NCBI GenBank assembly: GCA_050949645.1 | Contig: JBMNGC010000001.1 | Span: forward strand, 3,100,001 to 3,164,000 | Origin: RUG369 sp050949645 | Lineage (GTDB): Bacteria; Planctomycetota; Planctomycetia; Pirellulales; Thermoguttaceae | Direction of reading: 5' to 3' | Length of the DNA: 64,000 nucleotides | Shown: piece after piece, positions 52,924 through 61,551 of the stretch | How the letters are laid out: the number at the start of each line of letters is the position of its first letter | How positions within the stretch are numbered: the first letter of the stretch is position 1 | Made by a program: the position numbers and the translations under genes | Notes under the pieces: model-generated | The model's input: only the letters and a program-made list of their open reading frames with translations | The model's database searches: none | What the model was told of the DNA's origin: nothing

Positions 52924-54081
52924 ATGCGAAATTGGGGAATCCTGAGGAGCGCGCGCTGCGTCGCGGTCGTCGCGGTGGTAGCGATCGCCGCGCAAGTCGC
53001 CGCTTTTGACCTGGTGATCCCTATCCCTAAACCGAGTCTTCCGCCGATCCCGACTCCGTCCTTTCTGGCCCGACCCGGCAAGAAACTTACCGAAGAGGAG
53101 GTCCGAGAGGCTCAGGAGGCGAGCGATCGTCGCCGGGATACGGTGCGGATGGCGAGCGAACCGCGTCAGGCGACCTTTGCGCCCGGCGCGCCCGGCGTCG
53201 CGTCGTCGTTGCCAACCCGCGCTAATGATCCGCAACGCTTTTACGACTCCGGCGGCGTCGACCTCTCTCCGAGTTACTCAGCGTATCTACCATACTGTAT
53301 GGTTCTCGGTCGCGTCGTCTGCGAATCGAACGTCCCGCTCGACTCCGTCGCCGGCCTTCAGGCGGAGCTCGTGCAGCTTCAGATCGACCTGACGACCTAT
53401 CTTCAAATCCCCACGGCGAATGAAAAAATTGAACTGTGCGTCTTCAAGGACCGCGACTCCTATACGCGCTTCATCACGACCGTCTTCCCGGGCGCGCCCG
53501 TCGACCGGCCCGCGCTCTACATCCGCCACGGCGATAAGCCGGGGACCCTGATGGTTCAGAACGACGCGAATCTCATCGTGAACGTGCGTCATGAGATGAC
53601 CCACGCGTACCTGAACGCGACGCATCGCAACATTCCGATCTGGCTCGACGAAGGACTCGCGAAATACTTCGAGACGCCGCCCGGTGAACGCGGATTCCGC
53701 AACCCCTACCTTCCGGACGTCGAGGACCGCGCGTCGGGGCTCTTCAGCTCTCCGCCGTCCCTCTCGCGGCTCGAAAAGCTCACGCGCGTCGACCAGATGC
53801 GCTCGCGAGAATACCGCGAGTCATGGTCGTGGGTCCACTTCATGCTCCATTATTCGCCCGCGACGCACCGAACCCTTGTATGGTATCTCTCGACGCTTCG
53901 CGTTGAGAATCAGCGCGGCGTCACGTCGGCCGACGCGTATCAGTTGCAGAAGAAGTCGCCGATGAAGACGGCGCTCTCCGCCTCCGTTCCGGACTTCGAG
54001 CGCAAATACGTGGAACATTTCAGAAATTGGGACAAGAAACAGGCGGCCTACGAGAACAGGCGCGCTGAAAGCGAGCTCTAA
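52924..54081 (+). CDS. Exported DUF1570 metalloprotease-like protein
   Basis: 385 residues from the ATG at 52924 (AAGGAGGG 5 nt upstream). The N terminus (CVAVVAVVAIAAQVAAFDL) is a signal peptide. A proline-rich stretch (IPIPKPSLPPIPTPSFLARP) follows. The domain from about 120 on has FKDRDSYTRF and VNVRHEMTHAYLNA (HExxH-type zinc motif, first His about 222) with IPIWLDEGLAKYFE about 18 residues later supplying the third-ligand region, the DUF1570 layout. The family is widespread in planctomycetes, without a known substrate. One base separates its stop from the ATG of the exporter, so they are co-transcribed and probably act at the same membrane. Confidence 0.88.
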   Translation: MRNWGILRSARCVAVVAVVAIAAQVAAFDLVIPIPKPSLPPIPTPSFLARPGKKLTEEEVREAQEASDRRRDTVRMASEPRQATFAPGAPGVASSLPTRANDPQRFYDSGGVDLSPSYSAYLPYCMVLGRVVCESNVPLDSVAGLQAELVQLQIDLTTYLQIPTANEKIELCVFKDRDSYTRFITTVFPGAPVDRPALYIRHGDKPGTLMVQNDANLIVNVRHEMTHAYLNATHRNIPIWLDEGLAKYFETPPGERGFRNPYLPDVEDRASGLFSSPPSLSRLEKLTRVDQMRSREYRESWSWVHFMLHYSPATHRTLVWYLSTLRVENQRGVTSADAYQLQKKSPMKTALSASVPDFERKYVEHFRNWDKKQAAYENRRAESEL

Positions 54082-54082
54082 T

Positions 54083-56866
54083 ATGGCGAAAGAACCGGCG
54101 AATCGTCTCCCCGAAGAGGACCAGACCTCTGACCGCGCGCGTCGATGGTTTACGACGCGACAGGTCGTTGCGCTCACGGGCCTTTGCGCGCGCAAGCCCG
54201 TCCCATGCCTTGCCTGCGCGTTCGCGGTCGCCGCCGCCGCGCTCTTCTTCGCCTACTGCTACCTCGATACGCAGCGTTCGATCTTCCGACTCGACCTTAA
54301 CCCCGGGAGCGTCGCCGCGACGCTCCGCGACGAATTCTTCGCGGAAGTCGTTAACCCCGTCGAGGCGTACGTTGTCGTTGAACAGCGTGATTCCGAGACG
54401 ACCCCGAAGGACGTCAAGGAGACGCTCGACGCGGTCTACGCCGAACTCCTCGCGCGACCGGAACTCTTCAGCGTCGTCGGTAACGGGTTCGACAGCGATT
54501 CTTTCAAGACGAACCGGCTCTACTTCTATTCCGCGGACGAATACGCGGAGGCGCTCGAGCTCGCCAAGACGGCGCGCGCGCTCGAACGCGGCGATTGGTC
54601 CCAGTTCGCCGCCGACGCGATGGCGGACGAACTCAGGGAACGCACGCTCTCCGACCTTGCCGAAGATCGTCGTTCGCACGACGTTTCCGCGGACGTCCTC
54701 GCCTACGCGCGTTCTCTCGCGGCGCACGTCGGGCCCGAAACGACCTCCTCCGAAGAGGTTCCGTCGCCGGTCGTGAGCGGCGTCGAAGCGAGCGTCCCCA
54801 AAAAACTTCAGCCTGATCCGTACTATATCTTCCAGTCGGAAACGTCGCTCGGGGGCGGCGTGATGTTCGAACTCGCCGAGAATCTCGACGCGGACGACTA
54901 CCAGAAGGCGGTGACCGCGGTCGAAGGGATCGTCAACCGTGTGCGACAGGCGCATCCGAAGACGATCGTCGAGGCGTCGGGCCAGCCCTTTACGGAACGT
55001 CGCGAGTACGACTCCTTCGAGCGCGCGAGCCTCGCGAGCCTCGTCTTCCTCGTCGCGAGCGTCTTCGTCTTCTTCTGGGCCTTCTTTGGCGCGATCTCGC
55101 GGCCCCTCGTCGTCCTTGCGTCCCTCTTCGTCGGCATGTCCTGGACGATCGGCGTTCAGACGCTCGTCTTTCGCAGTACCTCCCCCGACTCGGTCCACGA
55201 ATGGTTCGTGACGCTCTGCGTCGGAATCGCGGTCTCCGCCGTCTATCTCTCGGAATACACGAAACGTCGTCAAACGAATCGTTCGGCGAGCGAAGCGCTG
55301 ATGGAAACGGCTTCCGGCGCTGGCGCGTCGATCGCGGCGTTTGCGGCGGTCGCGGCGATCGCCTCCATCGCGTTCGCGTTCACGAACGTTGCGACGCGCG
55401 TCTTCTGCTTCATGTGCGGCTCGGGCGTCGCGCTCACGACGCTCGCGACGCTCGTCGTGACCCCCTCGGCGCTCAAGCTCGTCGACGGCGCGCGACCCTT
55501 CCGGAGCGTCGAGGCGTCGTCGACCCTCGTTATCGACCGAGAACTGACGAACCCTTACCTTCGCGCCTTCGCGATTGTCGGGCTCGTCGTCGCCGCCGTG
55601 ATATGTCTGGGGATCGGAAAAGTTAAGATCGATCCGACCCTTGCGTCCTTCCACGGTCTGCGCTTCGAAAATATCAGGACGCATGAGCGCGCTTCGCAGT
55701 ATCTTGAGAGTCGTTCCCTTTACGGCGCGATTTTCGCGGACTCCGTCGCCGCCGCGCAGGAAATTGCGGCGCGCCTGAACGAGACGCAGTCGGAGGATCC
55801 GAGCTTTTACGTCGACAACGTCGCGGACCGGATTCCTACGCCGGGTCTGGAGGACGTTCTGCGCGTCGAAGCGATCGGGGACTCGCTCCGTTCGCTGCGA
55901 CCCGAGATCGGACCCCTTCCGATTCCAACGCGCGAGGAGCTCGTCGCGGCGGTCGAGTCGCTCCGCGACGCGGCGCAGGGCGCCTTTGTCTCGCGAACGG
56001 AAAACTTCGAGATCGAGGAGAATCTCAATCGCGCGCTCGAAGAACTCGAGACGCTCTCCGATCAGGAATACCTGAAGCGCGTCGACTCCTTTGAACGCCT
56101 CGCCGCGCTCGAGACGCTCAAACGCCTCTACATGCTCCGCGACGCGTCCGACTCAACCGCGCCTTCCGTCGACGACCTCTCCGACGCGCTCAAGACGCGG
56201 TATCTCGGCGCGGCGACGGGTCGCGTCGTTCTGCGCGTCTATTCCTTCCGATCGACCGCGAACGCGACGAACCTCCTGAATTTCGTACGAGATTTGCGAG
56301 AAGTCGACCCGAACGCGACGGGGCCCGCGGTCATAACATACGAGAAGGGCGCGCAGCTGAGCCGATGGATTTCATGGTACTTCGCGACGATCGTTCTCGC
56401 GGTCGCGATCTCCGTCTACATCCGGTTCCAGAACCTTCGCGGCGCCTTCGGAGTCGTCTTCGCGCCGGGGTTCGCGACCCTTGTCCTCCTCGGCGCCGCT
56501 GGACTCCTCAATATCTCCCTTAACCCGATCAACTGGCTCGCGCTCGCCGTCGGAATTTTCCTCGCGCTCTGCTTCGGTCAGCGATTCGCCGAGGATTACG
56601 AGAATTCGCCCGACCGATTCTTCCTGAGCGAACAGGCGCTCGCCGTCGGCGTCGCCTGCGCGACCGTCGCCGGACTCTTCACGTTCGGACTCGTCTGTCA
56701 GGAGACGGGCTGGCAGAATCTTGCGCGACTGGGGATACTGACCGCCGCCGTCGCCGCAGGCTCCGCGCTCGTCTTAACGCCCGCGTTGCTCAACTGGAGC
56801 GCGATCCAGCCTATCGAAGAGGTTCTCGTTGGATCCGACGAGAACTGTGCGAAACACGATCCATAA
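54083..56866 (+). CDS. MMPL/RND-type membrane transporter
   Basis: 927 residues. A helix at about 40-60 (CAFAVAAAALFFAYCYLDTQ) precedes a large periplasmic domain (about 60-310). Helix clusters follow near 310-460 (ASLVFLVASVFVFFWAFFGA, ASLFVGMSWTIGVQTLVF, AGASIAAFAAVAAIASIAFA) and, after a second large loop, near 760-915 (WYFATIVLAVAISVYIRF, GVVFAPGFATLVLLGAAGLL, NWLALAVGIFLALCF). This two-fold layout is MMPL/RND exporter (SSD) architecture, closest to lipid exporters such as HpnN. Coiled-coil segments lie around 640-700. Loose identity prevents a substrate call. Tight operon with the DUF1570 and glycosyltransferase genes. Confidence 0.85.
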   Translation: MAKEPANRLPEEDQTSDRARRWFTTRQVVALTGLCARKPVPCLACAFAVAAAALFFAYCYLDTQRSIFRLDLNPGSVAATLRDEFFAEVVNPVEAYVVVEQRDSETTPKDVKETLDAVYAELLARPELFSVVGNGFDSDSFKTNRLYFYSADEYAEALELAKTARALERGDWSQFAADAMADELRERTLSDLAEDRRSHDVSADVLAYARSLAAHVGPETTSSEEVPSPVVSGVEASVPKKLQPDPYYIFQSETSLGGGVMFELAENLDADDYQKAVTAVEGIVNRVRQAHPKTIVEASGQPFTERREYDSFERASLASLVFLVASVFVFFWAFFGAISRPLVVLASLFVGMSWTIGVQTLVFRSTSPDSVHEWFVTLCVGIAVSAVYLSEYTKRRQTNRSASEALMETASGAGASIAAFAAVAAIASIAFAFTNVATRVFCFMCGSGVALTTLATLVVTPSALKLVDGARPFRSVEASSTLVIDRELTNPYLRAFAIVGLVVAAVICLGIGKVKIDPTLASFHGLRFENIRTHERASQYLESRSLYGAIFADSVAAAQEIAARLNETQSEDPSFYVDNVADRIPTPGLEDVLRVEAIGDSLRSLRPEIGPLPIPTREELVAAVESLRDAAQGAFVSRTENFEIEENLNRALEELETLSDQEYLKRVDSFERLAALETLKRLYMLRDASDSTAPSVDDLSDALKTRYLGAATGRVVLRVYSFRSTANATNLLNFVRDLREVDPNATGPAVITYEKGAQLSRWISWYFATIVLAVAISVYIRFQNLRGAFGVVFAPGFATLVLLGAAGLLNISLNPINWLALAVGIFLALCFGQRFAEDYENSPDRFFLSEQALAVGVACATVAGLFTFGLVCQETGWQNLARLGILTAAVAAGSALVLTPALLNWSAIQPIEEVLVGSDENCAKHDP

Positions 56867-56886
56867 TTTAATCGAAGGGAAAAGCG

Positions 56887-57615
56887 ATGAAAAACGTCAT
56901 ATGCATGAAATGGGGCGACAAATTCTCGCCGAAGTACGTCAATATCCTTGCATCGCGCGTTCGTCAAAATCTCTCGTGCGATTACCGTTTTGTCTGCTTC
57001 ACGGACGACACAACGGGCCTGCGACCCGAGATTGAGACGCGTCCTCTTCCCGAAATGACGGGTCTCGAAGGGCGACCCGAACGAGGATGGCGGAAACTCA
57101 CGCTCTTTCAGGAAAAGCTCGACGACCTCGAAGGGACCGCGCTCTTCCTCGACCTCGACGTCGTGATCGCCGATTCTCTTGACCCCTTCTTCGAGGTCCC
57201 CGGCTCCTTCCGCATCATCGAGGACTGGAACCTTCCCGGGACCGGTATCGGCAACTCGTCGGTCTTTCGCTTCGAAATTGGGAGTCGACCCGACGTTCTC
57301 GAGTATTTCCTTTCGAACCGCGAAAAGGTCTACGCGGCGCACCGCAACGAACAGGCGTACCTGAGCTGGGCGATTCGGCAGAAGGAAGAGCTCGAATACT
57401 GGGACCCGGAATGGTGCCTGAGCTTTAAACGTCATTTCATGCGCCGATTTCCGCTCGGATATTTCCTCGAGCCGAAGCCTCGCCCCGGCGTTAAAGTGAT
57501 CGTTTTCCACGGCAACCCGAACCCCGACTGCGCTATCGACGGATGGCGTAATAAAACGTGCCTCCGCGCCGTCAAAAAGACCCCGTGGCTCGCTAAATTG
57601 TGGTCCGAAGACTAG
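56887..57615 (+). CDS. Small GT8-like glycosyltransferase
   Basis: 242 residues; start ATG 56887 follows GAAGGGAAAAGC. Cytoplasmic, no membrane helix. VICMKWGDKFSPKYVNILAS opens a Rossmann-like fold; ALFLDLDVVIADSLDPFFEV contains a DxD metal/nucleotide-sugar motif (about residue 88-90); GIGNSSVFRF and NEQAYLSWAI resemble the acceptor side of family 8-type enzymes, and IVFHGNPNPD carries the late histidine. Donor and acceptor unknown. 20 bp behind the exporter, so envelope glycoconjugate work is plausible. Confidence 0.8.
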   Translation: MKNVICMKWGDKFSPKYVNILASRVRQNLSCDYRFVCFTDDTTGLRPEIETRPLPEMTGLEGRPERGWRKLTLFQEKLDDLEGTALFLDLDVVIADSLDPFFEVPGSFRIIEDWNLPGTGIGNSSVFRFEIGSRPDVLEYFLSNREKVYAAHRNEQAYLSWAIRQKEELEYWDPEWCLSFKRHFMRRFPLGYFLEPKPRPGVKVIVFHGNPNPDCAIDGWRNKTCLRAVKKTPWLAKLWSED

Positions 57616-57693
57616 CGAAGGAATTTCGCCTGCCGTCTTAAAATCAGCGTTGCGTTTTGCTCGGCAAAGCGCGATTTTGCTACAAAATTCGCC

Positions 57694-57721
57694 TTTACGA
57701 ATCGACGGCCCCTTTTATAAT
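57694..57721 (+). promoter_or_regulatory. Promoter of antiporter gene
   Basis: TTTACG, 16-nt spacer, TATAAT, 84 nt before the GTG at 57805. Confidence 0.5.
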
Positions 57722-57804
57722 ACGCCCATCGATAGAATTAGTTTAGACCGAGGTCTTAGAGTCGCGTCGTTGCTTTGGCGGCGCCGTCCTGAAAAGAGCG
57801 GGCC

Positions 57805-59769
57805 GTGAACGAATATTTCGTTCCCAATATGGCGATCATTCTCATCTCCGGGTTCATCGCGGGGACTATCTGCAAGTATCTCAAAGCGTCGCCGCTCATC
57901 GGCTATCTTGTGATCGGCGCGATTATCGGACCGGGATGTCTCGACCTCACGAACGTCCGCGCATACCAGCGCGCGAAGGCGAGTCACGAGGAACGTATCG
58001 AACGAGACGCGCGGGAAGAAGAAGCGCGGAGAGCGGACGAAGAGGGCTGGCAGTCTGCGGCGACGGGAATCGACGACGACGACCCCTTCGCCGCCGCGCC
58101 GTCCCTTGAGTCGGAGAACGCGGAATTGCGCCGCGAACTTGCAAGCGCGCGGCTCGAACTCGAAGAGCGGAATGCGCGCAAGGGAAGCGCCGAGGACGCC
58201 TCCGCCGAGGATGAATTCGCCAAAATGGAGGAGGGGCGTTTCGCGCTCCAGGCGGCGACCGAATTTGGAGTCCTGCTGCTCCTCTTCTCGATCGGCATTG
58301 AATTTACCTTTGCGCAGCTCACGGCGACCGCCAAGTACATGTTCATCGGCGGCATGCTGCAGATGGGCGAGACGATCGCGCTCGGAATTTTAATATGCGT
58401 CATCTTCAAGATGGGTTGGGTCGCGGGCCTTGCGCTCGGGAGCGTCGTCGCGCTCAGTTCGACCGCGCTCGTCTACAAGACGCTCTGCGACCTCGGACGC
58501 GCCGACACGCGCCGACACGCGGCGCACGAAGGCGACCCTCGGCGTCCTCATCTTCCAGGATATCGCGCTCGTGCCGCTACTGCTCATTCTGCCGATCGTC
58601 CTCGGGACAACCGCCGAACAAGACGTCTCTTATTTCCTTAATAACCCCTGGATCGATATGACGGTCAAGTCGGTCCTCTTCTGCGTCATCGTCGTCGGGT
58701 TGAAGGTCGGTAGCCGCGCGATCGTCATTCCGCGCCTCGCCGCGCTCCGTTCCAATGATCTCGTGATTCTCTACGCGATCGTCATCCTTACCGGAATGTG
58801 CGTCGTCGCCGCGGCGCTAGGGCTCACGCCTGCGCTCGGCGCGCTCGCAGCGGGCGTTATTCTCGGCGAAAACAGACTCACGCATCAGATCGACTCCCTC
58901 GTGCTGCCCTTCCGGGAAGCGTTTTCGGCGGTCTTCTTTATCTCGCTCGGGATGATGACGGACTTCAATTACGTTTTCCAGCATCCTCTCCTTTGCTTCG
59001 CGGCGTTATTCGGCGCGATTGTCTTTAAGGCGTTCTGCGCGACCTTCGCGCTGCGCGTCTGCGGCATGGATCGACGCAGCGCGATCGCCTATGGCGTCTC
59101 GATCTCACAGATTGGCGAACTCGCCTTCATGCTCCTCTCCGTCGCTTACTTTGCGCGCGCGATCGACGACGAAACGTACAACACGATGCTCTTTGTCGCC
59201 GTCGCGTCCCTCGTTCTCACCCCGAATATGGTCAAGATCGCGATGCAGAACTCGGCGCGGAGCCCGAAGACGTCGAGGTCAGCAAGGCGGACGAGGGAAT
59301 TTCGCCGCAGCTTATCCGCGCGATCTCTAACTCTTCCGGACACGCGATCATCGTCGGGGCGGGCCCCATCGGTCAAACGCTCGCGAACGCGCTCCTTGCC
59401 GCCGAACGTTCGGTCTGCGTCGTCGACTTCAATCCCGTCAATCTTCAGGCGTTCTCCCAGAACGACGTGCCGACCGTCTCAGGAGACGGCGCGGACCCCG
59501 AGATTCTCCGCCGCGCGGGGATCGGGTACGCGCACGTCGTCTTCGTTACGATTCCGCGCGACGAACTCTCGATCGACGTCGTTAAGACGGTCCGCGGCCT
59601 CAATCCTACCGCCGAGATCGCCGCGCGAACGCGATATCGCGCCAACATTCCGATCTTGAAGCGCGCCGGCGCGGCGCTCGTGCTCTGCGAAGAAAACTCG
59701 ATCGCTGAAGATATGCTCCAAATCGTGATGGAACACCTCGATCCGCAGCCGTCGCCCGCCGTCTCATGA
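57805..59769 (+). pseudogene. CPA2-type cation:proton antiporter with TrkA-N domain, two frameshifts
   Basis: Monovalent cation/H+ antiporter of the KefB type. Part 1 (57805 to about 58508) has SPLIGYLVIGAIIGPG and FGVLLLLFSIGIEF. Between them sits a charged coiled-coil insertion of about 100 residues (ERIERDAREEEARRADEEGW; ELASARLELEERNARKG). At 58499-58518 the 10-nt GCGCCGACAC is directly duplicated, shifting frame. Part 2 (one frame over) has TLGVLIFQDIALVPLL and LGALAAGVILGENRL. A second change near 59250-59260, best explained by one missing base (TCGGCGCGGAGCC), moves to part 3: SGHAIIVGAGPIGQTLANAL, the NAD-binding TrkA-N domain. The first and third parts share a frame, but the middle encodes clear protein only in another frame. 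Start GTG 57805. Either pseudogene or sequence errors. Confidence 0.85.
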
Positions 59770-59802
59770 CGCGCGAACGACCCTGATTTTCTGGAATCGC
59801 CG

Positions 59803-59839
59803 ACGCCGGCCCCCTGTTGAACCAAGGGGCCGGCGTTTC
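59803..59839 (+). terminator. Terminator of antiporter gene
   Basis: 11-bp stem ACGCCGGCCCC / GGGGCCGGCGT followed by TTTCT; overlaps the promoter of the next gene. Confidence 0.75.
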
Positions 59840-59845
59840 TATAAT
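59817..59845 (+). promoter_or_regulatory. Promoter of sulfatase-like gene
   Basis: TTGAAC, exact 17-nt spacer, TATAAT; its -35 is the loop and its spacer the 3' stem of the upstream terminator hairpin. Confidence 0.65.
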
Positions 59846-59905
59846 GGGTGCAAGCGAGCGCGCGACGCGTTCCGGTTATGTCAGGGAGTATGGAGACGAC
59901 GTTTT

Positions 59906-61483
59906 ATGAGTTCTGATTCGCCAAATGCGATGAATACGGTTGCTGCGCGCCAACTACGGCGCTCAAAGAATATCTTTTGCCTTACGATCGATAGGCTTAA
60001 CTGCGATATACTCGGCGCTTACGGCGCGACGAGCGTCGAAACGCCCTCGATCGACGCGCTGGCCGCGGAATCGATCCTCTTCGATTCCTTTTACGCCTCT
60101 TCCCTCGACCGCGACGCGCTCTATCGCGCGTTCCTGCGCGGCGAAGCGCCCAACGAGATCTCGCTCGACGATAAGCTCGAGGACCGCGAATCGATCTTTC
60201 GCGTCATGAAAAAGCGAGGATATCGAACGTTTCTTATCTCTGACGTCGAAAGCGTCGCGCACGCGCCCTACGTCGATAGCGACGACTGCGACGGCCGGAT
60301 CCTCCTTGACTCCGAACGCGTCGACGCGCCGGTCGAAAGCGTCGAGGAAACCGCATGTTTCAAAAATTTCGAGAAGCTCGCGCGGTTCCTCGTCGAGCTC
60401 GACGACCATGAGGTCCTCGAGACGCCGGCGCCGTGGTTCGTATGGTGTTTCCTTTCCGGCTGGAACGAAGAATGGGACTGGCCCCTCGCTCTTCGCGAGT
60501 CGTTCCGGCATATCGAGGAGGAGGAGGAACTCTCCGACCCTGAATCGTACGGCGCGGCGCGACCGCCCTATTTCCGGCGACCGACGAGCGCGAAGCGCGT
60601 CGTGCGCCGCGAGCGCGTTTACGACGCGCCTGACGCCGAATCGCTCGTCGTCTCCGCGTCGAGCGCCCCTCTCGTTCAGGAGGAACACCGGCGTCTTGCG
60701 GCGCTCAGCGAACCGGAGCGCCGCCAGGCGGTCGTCCAGGCCTATTGCGGCGGCGTCGCGACCTTCGACGACGTTTTCGGCGCGTTCTTTAATCTCGTCA
60801 AGGAGCGCGACGTTCCGAAACACGCGCTCTTCGCGCTTACCGGAGCGCGCGGGTTCGCGCTCGGCGATCCCTCGGCGCTCGGAATTCCCGGCGCCGGCGA
60901 CGCGACGTCGCCCTTCTATTCGGAAGAGCTCCGCGTCCCGCTCATCGTGCGGCTACCCGACGGAACCGGCGCGACGCTGCGACTCCCGACGCTCTGCGAG
61001 CCGCGCGATCTCTTCGCGACGCTCCGCGACTGGCATGATTTCGCCGAAACGCTCGCGGAGCCCGGATTCTGGCGCCTTGAATCGCAACAGGTCTCGCCCT
61101 TCGCCGGAAAATGGAGCGACGATCCGCCCGAAGAGATCGACGAATCGGCGCCGACGAGCGCCTTCGATACGTCGAAAGAGGGCCAGAATCTTCTCGCGCT
61201 CCTCTGCGACGAATCGAGCGCGGTTCGCGATTCCGTCCTCGCCGTCGCAAAGGACTCTCGCTCGCCGGAACGCGCGCTCGTCGTCGACGACTGGTTCCTC
61301 AAGCGCACGCCCCTCGACCCCGACGAAATAGAAGACGAATTTGCCCCCGTCGAGAGGTTCGAGCTCTTTGTTTTCCCCGACGACCGATATTGCGTCAACG
61401 ACGTTGCCGACCGCTGTCAGGACGACGTCGACGCGCTGCGCCCCTACCTGCGAATGGCGTCCGAGTCTGATTCGCATACGTAA
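59906..61483 (+). CDS. Sulfatase-fold protein lacking sulfatase catalytic signature
   Basis: 525 residues, cytoplasmic (no signal peptide). NIFCLTIDRLNCDILGAYG, then ETPSIDALAAESILFDSFYA, is the opening of the arylsulfatase/alkaline-phosphatase superfamily (metal-site Asp present in TIDR; Leu-Gly-xYG strand). Where active sulfatases have C/S-x-P-S-R after FxxxY, this protein has YASSLDRDALYRAFLRG, with no Cys-x-Pro-x-Arg. Near the C-terminal half, ALFALTGARGFALGDPSALG stands where SDHG would be, so the second metal Asp-His is also missing. VPLIVRLPDGTGATLRLP and CEPRDLFATLRDW follow in the normal order. It therefore looks like a pseudoenzyme or a greatly altered hydrolase. An FGE-type gene lies close by at the window edge. 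Confidence 0.75.
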   Translation: MSSDSPNAMNTVAARQLRRSKNIFCLTIDRLNCDILGAYGATSVETPSIDALAAESILFDSFYASSLDRDALYRAFLRGEAPNEISLDDKLEDRESIFRVMKKRGYRTFLISDVESVAHAPYVDSDDCDGRILLDSERVDAPVESVEETACFKNFEKLARFLVELDDHEVLETPAPWFVWCFLSGWNEEWDWPLALRESFRHIEEEEELSDPESYGAARPPYFRRPTSAKRVVRRERVYDAPDAESLVVSASSAPLVQEEHRRLAALSEPERRQAVVQAYCGGVATFDDVFGAFFNLVKERDVPKHALFALTGARGFALGDPSALGIPGAGDATSPFYSEELRVPLIVRLPDGTGATLRLPTLCEPRDLFATLRDWHDFAETLAEPGFWRLESQQVSPFAGKWSDDPPEEIDESAPTSAFDTSKEGQNLLALLCDESSAVRDSVLAVAKDSRSPERALVVDDWFLKRTPLDPDEIEDEFAPVERFELFVFPDDRYCVNDVADRCQDDVDALRPYLRMASESDSHT

Positions 61484-61551
61484 CGCGTCCTTTCTACCTG
61501 AAAGCGGCGCGTTCATCCCCCCCCTCTCTTCTACCATGAAAGGAGAAGCCC

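Noticed and set aside
54020..55684. 554-codon minus-strand open frame
   Set aside because: Antisense to the MMPL transporter gene; low-complexity Arg/Asp/Glu content typical of shadow frames.
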